Shown here one piece after another: positions 16,465-29,787 of a stretch of DNA of 64,000 bases. Each line of letters opens with the position of its first letter. Position 1 is the first letter of the stretch. The DNA is taken from contig CAVNZM010000015.1 of NCBI GenBank assembly GCA_963693365.1, forward strand, positions 3,596,001 through 3,660,000, given 5' to 3'. Below the pieces are notes generated by a model that saw nothing but the letters and a program-made list of their open reading frames with translations, searched no databases and had not been told where the DNA came from. This DNA is from Amoebidium appalachense (Eukaryota > Ichthyosporea). Both the position numbers and the translations under genes were made by a program.

Positions 16465-17394
16465 GCAGTTGCTTTTGCATACATACGGCGCAGTGTGCAT
16501 GTGCACGTCTGCAGTCACTGTGTACGCACGGCATGTGATCTATGGATACTGTGCACCAAGCCCTGATAAGTGAGTAGGTCGATCATGGGTCGATCATAAT
16601 AATGTACGTATTGTAATACGGGTCCACCCCAAAATATTGAAGGGGGTTGGGGGGGTGGGGGGGGGAAGAGGGGGACAAGAGGGAGGGGGGGGGGGGGGGG
16701 GGGAAGGGGGGGGGGGGGGATCTGCGATAGTGGCGGAGGGGAGATGTAACAAGCTGAGAAGAGCGCTTTAGAAAACAAGTAGGTCTGTGCGCCCGCTGCG
16801 CGGGCGCCAACTGAAGCTGCGTTCTATTCAAGGCCTCTATCTAGGAGGCATTGGGTCTATTGCATTTGGTCAGTCATGACTCACTGGGAAAAGAAGAACT
16901 GGGGGTCTGACAGCTTGTGTCTGAAATCTAGACTCTAGAAAGATCAGGAACTCTCTCGGGTGGGTCTGGGCGCCTTAATGCATTCCATATTTTGTTTTCC
17001 TGTGTTTTGATTCGATTTAATTAGCCCTTCATGAGCCAGCCGATGTATCCCCTCTGCACTGGCTCCTGGCCAATCACCGGAATCGGGTTTAAAGTTCTTG
17101 CCAATTTCGCTCTTTAAAAGAGCGTTCCATTGTTGGTTGTAAACTTTATGAACATTTATACCGAAATAGTGACTGTTGCACCCATTTTTTTGTGGTTTGC
17201 TCACGAAACCGTCGGATAATCGCATATTCTGTTCCGCAATTTAGCGCCCCGACACGTACGCTTCGTGGCTGGGGCTGTTCCTCAAAGAAAACCCGTTTAA
17301 AAACGAACCACTCCGGGACCTGGCGTCCTGAGTCTTTCCTTGTCCAAAACATAGCCTAGTTCCTGTCAACGAAAGCTGTGACCATCCGTCCCCC
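16269..17394. other. Intergenic; G-runs and unique sequence
   Basis: A G-run of about 40 ends near 16463, and G-rich DNA lies at 16640-16720. Sequence at 16840-17390 is unique. CTGCACTGGCTCCTGGCCAA at 17055-17074 reads LHWLLA, reminiscent of the C-terminus of animal CR1/L2 elements. The rest does not support that. Confidence 0.35.
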
Positions 17395-17574
17395 ATCCGA
17401 CTTTCATCAAAAAAAAAAAAAAAAAAAAAATACACTTTCATCCGTGTTCGAATTCATATTCCCATCACATTTCGAATTTCGATGTTGCAGAAGGTATCGC
17501 CACAGGGTTGGGCTGGGGTTCGCCAGCTTAACTGTACGTTTCATATGCGCAGCAGATGAAAGATGTTTCACGGA

Positions 17575-17705
17575 TCACTTCGGGCGCAGGCAGCCGGGCG
17601 GCCCATGACGTCACGGGCCGCGGCGCCAGGCGCAGCCGCAGCGGCGGCTGACATCGGTCTGGCGCAGCGCCTGACGTCAGGCGCCCAGCGCCGGTATTTC
17701 CGGCG
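17575..17705. promoter_or_regulatory. GC-rich block with two TGACGTCA (CRE-type) sites
   Basis: TGACGTCA occurs at 17606-17613 and inside a perfect 18-bp palindrome GCGCCTGACGTCAGGCGC at 17667-17684. The block is far richer in CpG than its surroundings. In other eukaryotes this octamer binds CREB/ATF bZIP factors. There is no recognisable gene next to it, so a regulatory role is only a guess. Confidence 0.35.
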
Positions 17706-19337
17706 CAGCACACTGCAGATGCAGGCCACCTTCGTTTTCGCCGTGTGCTGCACGTACGGTTTTTGTTAGCACGATTGCGTTTTCGTTGGCTAGCACACGG
17801 CGGCTCCCACCCACCCACCTCTAAGTCTGTATACATGACGGTGTACGTATGCGACTGTGACTGGCTCACAGCCCGATTGCAGCGGCAATAAAGCATGTCG
17901 AGGCGGGGCCCAGCCCCGGCTGGTGCGGGGGGGGGGCTCATGGCATGGACCCCCCCTGGCGGCCCCCGCCTCGGCCAGCCCCTTGGGTGCAGGCACGACG
18001 GCCTGCACTCCACGGACACGGGGGGCATGAGGCAAGCACGAGTGAGTGATGTGAACGTATCGCCCTTTGGCCAATCGTTATAACGGACAATTTCTTAAAT
18101 CGTAACGGGTGGGTTCTTGGGGAGCTGCAAGCCCCACCTACAAACGCCCCTCCAGTCGCAAAACTCAAAATACGTGTTTTTACAAATTGAGAACCGCAAG
18201 ATTACAAGCCCTGGAAACTTATCGGGGCTCGATATTGCACATGAGAAGCGCTGTAGATATGTTCTTGGGGGGGAATGTGCTGTTCTTGAACAGAAATATT
18301 GAAAAAATAGGGAAAATTACATATTCAAGCGTTTATAATGCTACACACCTGATACGAAAGCTGTTACGAGGGTTACCCTGACCTTATTCGTATCGGGGTC
18401 TCTCGTTAATCGTAATTACGACGATTTTTTTTCGTAATCCCTACCCTGGATCGCCATCAAGTTTGATTGGATGTCGAGCCGCAACCAATCACAAAAAATT
18501 TGAAGAATAACCCTTTTTAGTAGCGCTCCGCGCAAAACCGTTGGATAAAGTCACGGTGCTTGATGTTGAAGAAGAAGCGCAAATTGCACTTCATAAACGT
18601 TATTTTTCAGGCACAAAAGGGTTACTAAACGTTGTTCATTATTTTTGGAACCCGTTTAAGCACACAGTCAGAATTTCAAGCGTTTTATGCTGCTTTTCAT
18701 GATATGTTGGGTGTGACAGGTGTGACCGAATTTGCTGGACAGCTGGGCCTTCTCGCATTCCAGACCCAGTGCATGTGTGTGCGCTATATGAAAAGCGCAA
18801 ATTGATGTTTCTTATATGCACTCTTGGTTTTTTGTTAGAACCTCTTGTTTTTGTTTGCTGAAGCTAGTTTGTATCTACGTGCAGAAAGTTATGACAAAAG
18901 TCACAGTGAAAGACGTATCATGCCAGGCCGTTTCGCATCATTTCACCACTCTTTGAGGAATGCCAATTATCGGGCTGCTGTGTTTTATTGGTGAATATTT
19001 GCACTTACCCAACCAGATGCGACCAGATCAATCCCTCAGTGGTCCGCTCAGACCGCCAGCCACGGTGCGGGATGTTGGACCGGACCGGATTTTTCTGATT
19101 CTTGCCAAACCGGCTCGACCCGTCTATATGGGATATACATTAATCTCTTCTATATATCTCAACCTGGCCTGAGATAAGTTGCCGTCTTAGCCTTATTAGG
19201 CTAGCGTACATACGCACTCATTGGATGGATTACTTGTCCAAGCAAGAGATTAGCCCCCCCTCCCCCCCCCCGCTCTCCTCCTGCCCCCACCCACGCCTCC
19301 CCCGGGAGCCCCCAGGCCCGTCCTCCTCCCCCTATAG

Positions 19338-19384
<47 letters not shown>

Positions 19385-20062
19385 CTCGGGCGGCCCGGCC
19401 GTGCTCAGACCGTGAACTACTCAGACCGCGGTTTGAGGGGTCGGGCCGGACCGGACCGGACCGTGAGGGGGTGTGTAATGCATTCTTCGAATCATTTATG
19501 ACACGCTGCGTGAAGTCAGCGTGGCATTGGACCAGATCCAGATCTATGCATTCGAATACTCCGGAAAAGCCTTCCGTAATCGAAACTCGTAGACTCTCAG
19601 AGGGAAAAAAAAAGAACATTGCCCTTGGAGTCTTACAAACTAAATTTTCTGCTACACATGCAATTAGAGCATGTATATAACCGCTTTTTTTGCTGTTTGT
19701 TGTTTTTTACATACTAAAGCCATTATAATATCCCAACACGTGCGCGGCTACGGGCCCGTTACGTCCCACGGACCACGGTGCACCCGTCCATCTAATATGG
19801 GCACATGCAGGGTTTTCAATCTAACTTGAGACGGGCACACTGACGCGCACGACAAAAGTCCATATAGCAGATCGCAGCATCACCCACTCGGTCATATCAT
19901 CAGTCCGTGGCAATCATGGTTCAACTTCAAAGTGGTGCTCAGAGAGCCCCGTCATTATTAGGTTATCGTTTTTCGTGTCAAGCTAATAATTGGTAAGGGC
20001 GCAGTCTCCGGCATCCATTCACACAGTACTACGAAATATTGCATTGAATTTTGGCGCTGAGG
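17706..20062. other. Gene-poor upstream region of the RGS-type gene
   Basis: Mostly unique sequence with a G10 run at 17928 and C45 at 19338-19382. Two GGACCGGACCGGA-type stretches lie at 19080-19095 and 19445-19465. The promoter of the 20.1-kb gene is expected at its right end, but no motif stands out. Confidence 0.4.
19338..19382. repeat. Poly-C run of 45
   Basis: Uninterrupted C45 bounded by CTATAGC and GGCTCGG. Confidence 0.97.
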
Positions 20063-21592
20063 ATGGCATTTCTGGGTAGCAATCACGAGCAGTGTTCCAG
20101 TGATTCTGTTCTGGACCTAGGCAGCCAGAAATGGTGGCACAGGGGCAAATTGGGTAAACATCCAAGCTCCACAGACGTTGTGGAACTAATAATGACCCCC
20201 GACGTTTGTACAAAAAAACCCGAGACTTACTCTGTATCACACGTGCACACATGTACACCTGCGCATGCACGGGCCCGCTCCCCACTTAGTCTAAATATGA
20301 GGAGGCTTATGCCTTCCTTTTCGGACCGTGGCCATGGTAGATCTACAAGAGGGCAGGCCATCCAACTTGACTTCACCAGCGCAAAGAATGTCTACAGCCA
20401 ATACGAACGGGCGGTCCATTCCGTGGCCGCTGAGTTGCTCAGCTACTACCCGAACGATGCGCCGTGTTTCGTTCATTCATCATCGCACGAGATGGAGTCT
20501 AAACTCGCGCCAGTAACGCAAAGTTTAGCCCAAGACATACTCGAAGACTCTCCGAAGTCAACTCACGAAAATCTTAAAAGCACCCACGGTCACCTGGTCC
20601 AGCCGCTCCGAGTCACACTAGCACAAGAGGAACGGTTCCTTAACCCCTTGCGTCACGAACAGCAAATGACTCGGCGAACTCGAAATCATTCCAAATTCAA
20701 CTTTAGTGACAGTCCGTTAAACTCGATCACACTCGCGGAGGATTCGGGCACAGAAAACGAAATTTCGTTCCCGCAAGGAGCAGAGAAAGACACGGACTTG
20801 TGCAGAATGAGGCGAAGTTATTCCGGCGAGCTACATGAAATGTGCAACGATTGGGAATGCAAAAAAGATGTTTCGAATGCACCGTCAAACGTTAACGACA
20901 CAACAACAACGTCATGTGGATGTGGGGAATTCCTCACGGACCTTCGAGTATTTATGGCACGGGAACACAGCGAAGAGACGTTGGATTTTCTCATTCTCGT
21001 GCACGAATACCGCACAGCACCCAGTCGTCGTACGCGTGAACACATCTACAAACACTTTCTCGCTAACGGGTCATCGCATCAGGTGAACCTCGAAGACTGG
21101 GCGGTGAAAGAGGTGGCAGAGTCAATGTCTTGCCTTAAACATACCCCTCAACCACACGCTGCGCCCCGCAGGAGAAACTCAGTGGGGCAATGCATGCATT
21201 TTGCTGGTTCAGAATTTGTCGAGAATCTAAATGAAATTGAAATGGAGTCGTTACACCAGGCTGAGCAGCAACCTGCCCAGCCATGGCACACATTAGCCAC
21301 CCGCCTACATATGCCCAACGTCACGGTGACGTGGCATCGTGTTACTGTAAGTTCAAAGGGCTCGCAAACGCCTACACGCCCTCGCCGAAATTCCCATCCG
21401 ATCACCGGATCCAATCGAAATGCGGAAAAGAGCGAGATTGACCACATGAGACTAGAAACGTGTCCCAAAATGGAAGTGCACATGTCGCAGAAGTGTGTGT
21501 TTAATGTGTGTGCCGCCACCACAACGATGTTGGTGGTCGAAGGAGCCCTGGGGAGGTTTTTGAGCGACAAAAAAAAACAATCCAACACATGA
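20063..21592 (+). CDS. Protein with half an RGS domain, apparently intronless (~509 aa)
   Basis: One long frame runs from ATG 20063 to TGA 21590 in a repeat-poor stretch. An in-frame ATG at 20300 (MRRLMPSF) is an alternative start, because the first ~80 codons look less protein-like. Residues ~289-356 read as the N-terminal half of an RGS (regulator of G-protein signalling) domain: EFLTDLRVFMAREHSEETLD, then FLILVHEYR, EHIYKHFLANGSSHQVNLED. Known RGS domains speed GTP hydrolysis on G-alpha subunits. The second half (FD-AQ, RFL box) is not recognisable here, so catalytic competence is doubtful. The remainder is polar and low in motifs, with RRRNS and RPRRNS as possible basophilic kinase sites. 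AATAAA lies at 22088-22093. Confidence 0.7.
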   Translation: MAFLGSNHEQCSSDSVLDLGSQKWWHRGKLGKHPSSTDVVELIMTPDVCTKKPETYSVSHVHTCTPAHARARSPLSLNMRRLMPSFSDRGHGRSTRGQAIQLDFTSAKNVYSQYERAVHSVAAELLSYYPNDAPCFVHSSSHEMESKLAPVTQSLAQDILEDSPKSTHENLKSTHGHLVQPLRVTLAQEERFLNPLRHEQQMTRRTRNHSKFNFSDSPLNSITLAEDSGTENEISFPQGAEKDTDLCRMRRSYSGELHEMCNDWECKKDVSNAPSNVNDTTTTSCGCGEFLTDLRVFMAREHSEETLDFLILVHEYRTAPSRRTREHIYKHFLANGSSHQVNLEDWAVKEVAESMSCLKHTPQPHAAPRRRNSVGQCMHFAGSEFVENLNEIEMESLHQAEQQPAQPWHTLATRLHMPNVTVTWHRVTVSSKGSQTPTRPRRNSHPITGSNRNAEKSEIDHMRLETCPKMEVHMSQKCVFNVCAATTTMLVVEGALGRFLSDKKKQSNT

Positions 21593-22345
21593 TATTGATA
21601 TGTAGACACTGATAACCTTTTGAGCTTGAACTCGAGACAAGGCTTGTAGTTCAACTTGAGGCTGGCAACTTGCACGAAAATTTAAATAGCTGGTTTTTTT
21701 TTTTTGTTTCCCCCCCCAAAAAAACAGGCTACGCAAGCGTGTAACTGATTACTGTGACAATGCAATCAGCAGTTTATACTGCACAGCGAGACCGCTTTAC
21801 GCGGGATAATATCATTATATTATTATAATCTCGGTGTTGGTTCGGTTCAGTAGCTATGAAGTAAATAATTACAGGGGGCTTGCACCGTTAAGAGCAACTT
21901 AGGTTAGCGTATCATGCTGTACCCCAGCCCTACCAAATTTATCCACTTTACCATCCGAAAGGTTCTCTTTCGAGTGCGTGACCACCACTTAACTTGTCGC
22001 TTTTTGAATTTCGGTTAATATTCCGCTAAAAAACATGTGTAACTTATGGTGCTCTGAATTCGAAGTGATCGACAGTCATGATATTTAAATAAACACGAAC
22101 TCATATTCATCCGAGGTGATGAAGACACCGGCACATAAGCCTTAAACTCTTTTGGAGACCACTAGTGCTAATGGTGGCTCCCGGGCTCAGCCAGGCAGCA
22201 GCTGCCCTCCCCCCCCCCTCCCCCCCCCCCCCCCCCCCAAAAAATAAAATAAATTTAATTAAAAAAATAAATTAAAAAAAAAGAAAGAAAGAAAGAAAAA
22301 AGAAAAAGAAAAAGAAAAAGAAGAAGATGGCGGTGGTGGTGGTTT

Positions 22346-22376
<31 letters not shown>

Positions 22377-22690
22377 TCGTCCGGAGACAATGAAATGGAG
22401 TAATAGAGTAGTTGATGATAATTATTACATGTCTGCTGAATATAAATGGGTTAGCACGTAAGGTCCTATGCATTAATAGCAATTATTCTTTCTCTCCGCC
22501 GCTGACAGAAACATTATTTCTCCGTGCAGGGAAGGAATCATTTGGGCGCTTTCACAAATTAAAGGTCACGGCACATGGGAAGTAACCCCGAAATTCGAAA
22601 GTAGTATAAGCTACCTCAAACGGCAGCATGTGATTGGTCAAAAGTCAGCCAATCAATAGTACTGTTGCCGCACTCTGCACGTAGGCAGTA
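21593..22690. other. 3' flank of the RGS-type gene
   Basis: AT-rich, mostly unique. At 22208-22376 there is a block of C-run, AT-rich, (GAAA)n and a ~36-bp G-run. No second gene is visible. Confidence 0.45.
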
Positions 22691-22709
22691 GTCTGAGCTT
22701 CAAAGACCC

Positions 22710-22743
<34 letters not shown>

Positions 22744-22821
22744 GGGAGGGAGAGGTGTGTGCGTGTGGGGAGGGGGGGGGGGGGGGAAGGAAGGGCTAAT
22801 AGAACTTGAGCCGTATTTCAA

Positions 22822-23040
22822 GAGAAATTTTAACTATTTAGTTCCGTGGCCTGAGCTAACAAGGGGAGGGTGCCTCGGGGAAGCAGGAGCGCCGGGGGGG
22901 AGGGGCCCCCGGGGGAGGGGGGGGGGGGGGGGGGGGGGGGGGGAGTGGGGGGGAGTGTAGAGCCAGTGGGAGACGTAATATTTTCTGAGAGATTTAGTGT
23001 TTTAGTTTCCTTGCCGGAGTCAACGAAGGGAGAGTCTCTT
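22822..23040 (+). repeat. ~60-bp motif present twice between G-runs
   Basis: 22822-22880 and 22983-23040 align through GAGA.ATTT, TTAGTT.C.T.GCC.GAG, AAC.A.GG.AG.GT. Each is followed by G-rich DNA. Confidence 0.55.
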
Positions 23041-23433
23041 CTTGTAAGGAGGGGGAGGGGAGGGAAGGGGGGAAAGGAGGAGAGAGGAGGGGATGGGGGG
23101 GGGGGGGGGGGTGGGAGGGAGGGGATACGGAATGGACATGCAAGGAGCACGGCCAAAGTCTCAGTGACTCAACAGTGCCCTCCCCCCTTCCCCCCCCCCC
23201 CCCCAACCCCCCCCCCCCAACCCCACCGCCCCAACCGCCTCCGGATCCCTCCGTTCCCCTCCCCCTCAGCCAACCCACGTTCACGGTCCTCGGGGTTAAC
23301 ACCTTTATGAGGTTAAACTTTTCTTTTTGTTTTTTTTCTTTTCTTTTCTTACTTTCTTTCTTTCTTCTTTCTTTTTTTTATTTTTTTTTGGAGAGGGGGG
23401 GGGAGAGGGGGCAGTCTGGGTTGAGGTGCAAGG

Positions 23434-24427
<994 letters not shown>

Positions 24428-24499
24428 TTTTGTGTCATGGTGTGTTATGGGGGAAGGGAGGGCACAACCACATCGGCAGAGGCAACATGCTCTGAGCAG

Positions 24500-25060
24500 A
24501 ATTGTTCGGCAAAAAGCATCATTACCAGTCTGCAAAAAGTAGCCTAATGTTAATATTGCAAAAGGCAGCATTATTCTGCAAAAAGCAGATTTTAGTTTTT
24601 GAAAAAGCTGAGTTATTACGCCGAGAAAGACTGGATATTTACTCTGCAAAAAGTAGTATTATTCTGCAAAAGGCAGAGTTATTCTGCAAAAAGGACAATT
24701 ATTCGGTAAAAGCTTCTGGAAAAGGCTAAATATTTCATGATTCTGGAAGAAGTAGGATCATTCTGCAAAAACAGAGTCACCAGCTTTGAGCAGCCATGAT
24801 ATTCACCTTTGTGAACAATTAATCTGCTTTAGCAGAATCATTCTACCACGTATACGTCCAGAGCTTTTCCCTGAGGCTCACGGTACAGTAGCAGAAGAAA
24901 CTTGGGTGACTCCAGAATAATTATTTTTTTAAAAGCATAATTCTGCTTTTGCCTGAATTGTTCTTCTTTTGCTGAACCACTCTTCTTTTGCTGCATAATT
25001 CTGCATTTGCTGAGTATTTCTGAATGATAGCAGAATAGTTCGTCCTTTTGGAAGATTGGT
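24500..25060. repeat. Array of ~19-bp self-complementary repeats, then inverted
   Basis: Left half has many units of ATTATTCTGCAAAAAGCAGA (24530-24780). The right half carries the complement-like form GCATAATTCTGCTTTTGCTG (24815-25040). Each unit can itself pair (TTCTGC...GCAGAA), so the array is a set of small hairpins within a larger inverted arrangement. Roughly 25 units are visible, many mutated. Confidence 0.8.
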
Positions 25061-25373
25061 CAAACTTTTTGCATAATAATCCTGTTCCACTCAGGGTGAC
25101 TCGGCCGATATGATTGGGCCCTAAAGGAGGGCTGGGGTTTGGGTACTATGACATGACACACATCCAGGCGGCCGGGCACTGCATGCATGTTGCGGACAAT
25201 AGTGCTCAAGTTGGCCTGCACACACGTGCACATGTATGCGCACACACACACACACACGAGCACGCGCACACACATACACACACACACACGGGCGCGCGCA
25301 CACACACACGTGCACACACACACATACAATTGTGCAAACACACACACACACGCGCGTGCAAACACGCGCGCGT

Positions 25374-25375
<2 letters not shown>

Positions 25376-25461
<86 letters not shown>
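25376..25461. repeat. (CA)n microsatellite
   Basis: About 85 bp of CA within a wider CA-rich zone, 25220-25615. Confidence 0.95.
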
Positions 25462-25462
<1 letters not shown>

Positions 25463-25561
25463 AGCACTGTTGCGGCACACACACACAAACAAACACATCG
25501 TCAAATATACATGCACACCAGCACGGTCGGCACACACACACCTTTGGCAACACACACACAT

Positions 25562-25607
<46 letters not shown>

Positions 25608-25816
25608 ACATACACATTGCCCAACATATTGTTTCCCCCCTCTGTAGCAACAAAACTGAAGGGTCAGCCTAACCTTATTAAGAGTCTTTCACGGGTCGTA
25701 CCATTTCACTTCCTTCCTGGCAGTAGATATGAGAAAGGAGAGGGGGAGGGCAGGGGGGGGAAGAGGGGGGGGAGGGGGAAGGGGAAGGAGGGGGGTGTGT
25801 GTGTATTTTTATCCAC

Positions 25817-25832
25817 AAGTTCTATCTCCGTG
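25817..25832 (+). repeat. Left target-site duplication of the LINE insertion
   Basis: AAGTTCTATCTCCGTG is repeated exactly at 29788-29803 after the element's A-rich tail. Confidence 0.9.
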
Positions 25833-28800
25833 GGCACGGCAAGGGGTACACTTTCCACCTACCCCCACAGACACAGCGCCAAGGACACACACCGGCACAA
25901 ACACCCCCTTGTGTGACGTCTGTAGCCTTCGCCGACGACACAACATGGTTTGGCCCCAACAAGGAGAGCATCCAGCAAACTCTCGACTTATCTGCCCCCT
26001 TTTTTTACTACCATGACTTGGAACCACACCCAGACAAGTTTTCAGTCCTCGCCCGTGGTACCCCAACACGGGCAACAGTGGCCCCCCTGCAGTACCGCAA
26101 ATCCCCGGGAGCACCACCCCTACCCATTCAGACCGAGCCCCCCGATGCGCACATCAGTGTGCTAGGGGCCAACATCACCCTCCAACGACACACCCGGCCC
26201 AACGATGGGAAGGCCATGCATCTGACATTACGGGCCGCCACCATACTAGCCCGTAAAATGCTGGCACCCAGCCAAGTGATCTACGTAGCCAACAGTGTGG
26301 TGGCCCCGGCCATCCTCTTCCTCCTCAAAGGGTCAGTCATCAGCAACACCACCATGCAGGTAATCGACAGCAAGTGGAGAGACCTACTCCGTCGGAAGTG
26401 TGGTTTCCACCGGAGCACCCCGTCCGGGCTGCTACACCATCCCACTCTAGGGGGACTGGCCAGCATCGTCGAATCAGCAGCCAGCACCATGGTTACGGAG
26501 CTGTGTGCCCTGCTGGAAACACCAGGACCAGCAGGGGAAGTGGTCCGGTACCGAGCCTGGCAGCAGCAACACGTGACAGGCCTACCCTACCCACCCCTGC
26601 AAGCACCCCCAGCCAAACTTTACAGGCTAGGGGGAAAGCAGCTCCGCAACTATTGGGCCCATATCACGGGGATCCTTCACGAGCGGCACCTGAGTATTGG
26701 GGAAACCCCCCCAAAAAAAACACAATCCCCCCCACCCCTCCCCCCCCACTCCCCCCAAGGAGAAGGAGGGGAAGCAGCAACAACAACCAGCACCCCTATC
26801 AACACCGCTTTCCCGGACCACACCTTTGCGGCCCACATCGGCCCCCACACACACCTCCGTCAACTCTACACGGTGGAGGACACCATGGTACGGCCGGGGG
26901 TGTTCCGGGCGTTCCCCGAACTGCCCCACCCCCCAGACCTACTACACCCGGGAGCTACACAGTGGTACAGGTCCATCATCAAGGGGGCCATCCCCATCGC
27001 AGCCCAACTACGGCCAGCACCCAGACCACCCACCCACCACACCATTGACCTCGTGGCAAACCACCCCGTCGGTGCATTCGTGGTGGAAATAGTCAAGAAC
27101 GGGCAATACGAACTCAGCCAGGTGGTGGCCCACACCACCCACAACGGGGAGGCCTGGGTCAAAATAGCCCATCTACGGGACAACACAGAGGAGGAGGGGC
27201 TGAGATGGCACCGACCCACGTGGAACGACCCACATGGAACAGCCCATTTCCGTTTTTGCCTCGGTGACTGCAAATACGGCCACTCCCCATGGAACCTGGC
27301 CTACACCCCGGCCACCCTCTCCCCCATGGCCCAGCCCCGGGTACGCAGACGGAGAGGGGGAAGGGTCAGACACGGAGCCAGAATCGGAGTCGACCGGGCC
27401 CAGCGACGACTCCGACGACTCAGAGGACTCTAGCACCGACAGCACCAACAGCAATTACGAGCCCCCTGAGCCCCCAGCCGATAACCACACCCACAACAAG
27501 CAGTGTGTGGGGTGGACCCGTGCTGTGGAGGTGATACGGGCAGACCCCTACGTGGCCTTCAAGACCCGAATCACCACCCACATGGTAGTCGTGAAGTACC
27601 ACGAAGACTTTATCAACACCGACAGTATCGACATCTACCAAGTCATCGCACTGAAGTATGGCTCCGATCCGGCCGAGCAGTGGAGGAAGATACTGTACAC
27701 CATTTTCGGCGGCATCTTCCCCCCCCACCAAAAGGGATCACCCCAGATGCTCCACCTGCAAGCCAACGAGGAGGCCACACCCTTGCCGGGGGACCTCCCC
27801 GGCCCACCACCCCCCCAGCAGCCACCACCGGTAGGGTCACCACCAGGACACAAGTACACGGCCCACCCGGCTGACCTGCCGAGCCCACCCACTCCCCGTA
27901 GGCTCACCTACACCGACTTGGTGCCCCAGGCCACCTATGACGAGTGGCAGCGGCAAATCACCCTGATCCCCCCAGACCAACCGATCACCGTTTATACGGA
28001 CGGCAGTCTCATCCACCGGGCAGGAGGATAGCCCAGGCCGGAGCCGGGGCTGTGCTGGAAACCCCGGACCGGAAAGCACCACCAGTGACGGCCAAGACCA
28101 GGCTCCATACGGCCCTATCATCCACCCAAGCCGAACTCACAGGGGTACTACTAGCCCTCCTGCTCACCCCCACCACCACCCCCATCCACATCAAGCTCGA
28201 TAACCTCGGAGTAGTCGACCGATGGGGGGCAAACATGTACCCCACCACACCCCCTCGACGTAAGCTAAAGTTCCCCCACATAGTGGGATGGGCTCACGTA
28301 CGAGACCAACTCTCCCTATGGCAACCAGGCTCTGTACAGGTATCGTGGGTGAAGGGGCACCAATCCAACACCAAACGGTACGGTCAACGGAATAACGAGG
28401 CAGACAAGGCAGCCAATGCAGGAAGAGCCCTCCCCCTCCCGCCCCCCCTTCTTCCGGGCCCGGGGGGGGGGGGAAATACTTCCTACGACTACAAGGCCAC
28501 CGTATCCCCGGCAACATTCCCGGTACACTCAACCGGTTGAACAAGGACTTCCTCACCGACATGGCCGGCAAGACCAAGGCTATGTCCATACTAGCCGACC
28601 CCAGACTGCTCCCAGCCGAACGAAACCCCCTCCAGCTCAACAAGGGGCCCGCACAGGCAACCATCGGGGCCGTCAGAGGCAACATTCGTAGCCTGTCCCT
28701 GGCCATGGGCACCCTGCCTACCATGACACGGCTACACCGAGATCACCCCACCGTCATTACACAGCCCACATGCCCCCGGTGCAGTCAGCACCCTGAGACC

Positions 28801-29463
28801 ACCACCCACCTCTGGGCCTGCCCGGCCCATGACGGGGAGGTCCCCACCCTGACCACAGCCATCACAGCCTGCATTCACAACGTCCTGCACACTCGTCATC
28901 CAAACACCCCCATGGCACAGCACCACCATACGGCAGCCACGGTGGTAGACCAATGTGCATGGATAAACTGGATAGGAGGCAACGGTGGCCCACCAGACCC
29001 GGGCCCCGAAGACATCAAGTGGGTCGAACGGGGATTCTGCCCACGATCGGTGGGCCCACTACTTGCAGCCACCGGCACCACCAAGACCACCACCCGGGCG
29101 ATCTTAGGAAAAATCACAGTAGAGTTGCAGTCCTTTTTCTTTTCAAAAATTTGGCACCCACGGAACACAACACTCCCCCCCACCCACCCCAAAATGCAAA
29201 AACACCACCATATACCCACCACTCGTAGAAAGAAAAGTATGGCTCCCCAAAAACCCAAGACACCAACAAATACACCCCCCACACACACCCGGCCAGCCTG
29301 TTCTGACTTCCGGAACACACACAGACCCAGAGTGCCCTGTAAAACCCACCTTTTAGTCCACAAAAACATCGCCACAACAGACGTACAACAACACATAATG
29401 TTAGGCAGCAACCCCCCACCACCACCACCACCACACCCCATCATCCACCCATACCCACCGTAA
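25833..29463 (+). pseudogene. LINE polyprotein, 5'-truncated with about three frameshifts
   Basis: In order: RT motif C (FADD) and thumb to ~27340; an acidic Ser/Asp linker (DSDDSEDSSTDSTNSNYE); RNase H starting ITVYTDGSLIHRAGG (~27986), continuing after a frame change as AGAGAVLE, SSTQAELTGVLLAL and WVKGHQSNTKRYGQ; then, after another frame change near 28440-28540, a Cys/His knuckle CPRCSQHPETTTHLWAC (28772-28822). The frame changes lie at or beside short G/C runs (about 27345, 28020 and 28460). The enzyme would copy the element's RNA and remove the template strand. As it stands, it cannot be made. Confidence 0.85.
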
Positions 29464-29787
29464 ATACTATACACAACACGTAGGACTTCCCAATACTGTA
29501 GATCGATCAATGAGAGCCCTCGGTTAACGTTTATTGCTAGGTTTTGAATGGAGGGGAGGACTGGAGCCTCCTGCCGGCGTGGCTGGGGTAGTAGCCCTGG
29601 GCAAAGTGTGTACTTATAGTTAGGTTGTGAAGGATGGTTTAGCTTAGCTGAACTCATAGATAGCACCTTAACTAGTGTACTGTCGGTGCTGTGTGGTAGA
29701 CGGTAGTTTCCCTAGAGGGCCTGAAAAGGGCCTCCGGGAACAAAACGTGATAAAATAAAATAAAATAAAAAATAAAAAAATAAAAAA
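25833..29787 (+). mobile_element. 5'-truncated LINE with RT, RNase H and zinc finger
   Basis: The ~3.95-kb insert is bounded by a 16-bp target duplication and ends in a (TAAAA)n-type tail (29750-29787), the marks of target-primed reverse transcription. It starts inside RT just before motif C (SVAFADDTTWFGPN). The GC- and C-rich coding region runs to a stop at 29461-29463, followed by a ~290-bp 3' UTR. That UTR recurs at 55509-55814 (for example ACTGTCGGTGCTG and CCTCCGGGAACAAAACG), so the family has at least two copies here. Confidence 0.92.

Noticed and set aside
17055-17400. CR1/L2-like LINE tail (LHWLLA)
   Set aside because: Only a six-residue match. The expected following motifs are absent and the frame closes at once.
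24500-25060. Possible CRISPR-like array
   Set aside because: Units are contiguous, degenerate and change orientation. There are no unique spacers of constant length and this is a eukaryotic locus.
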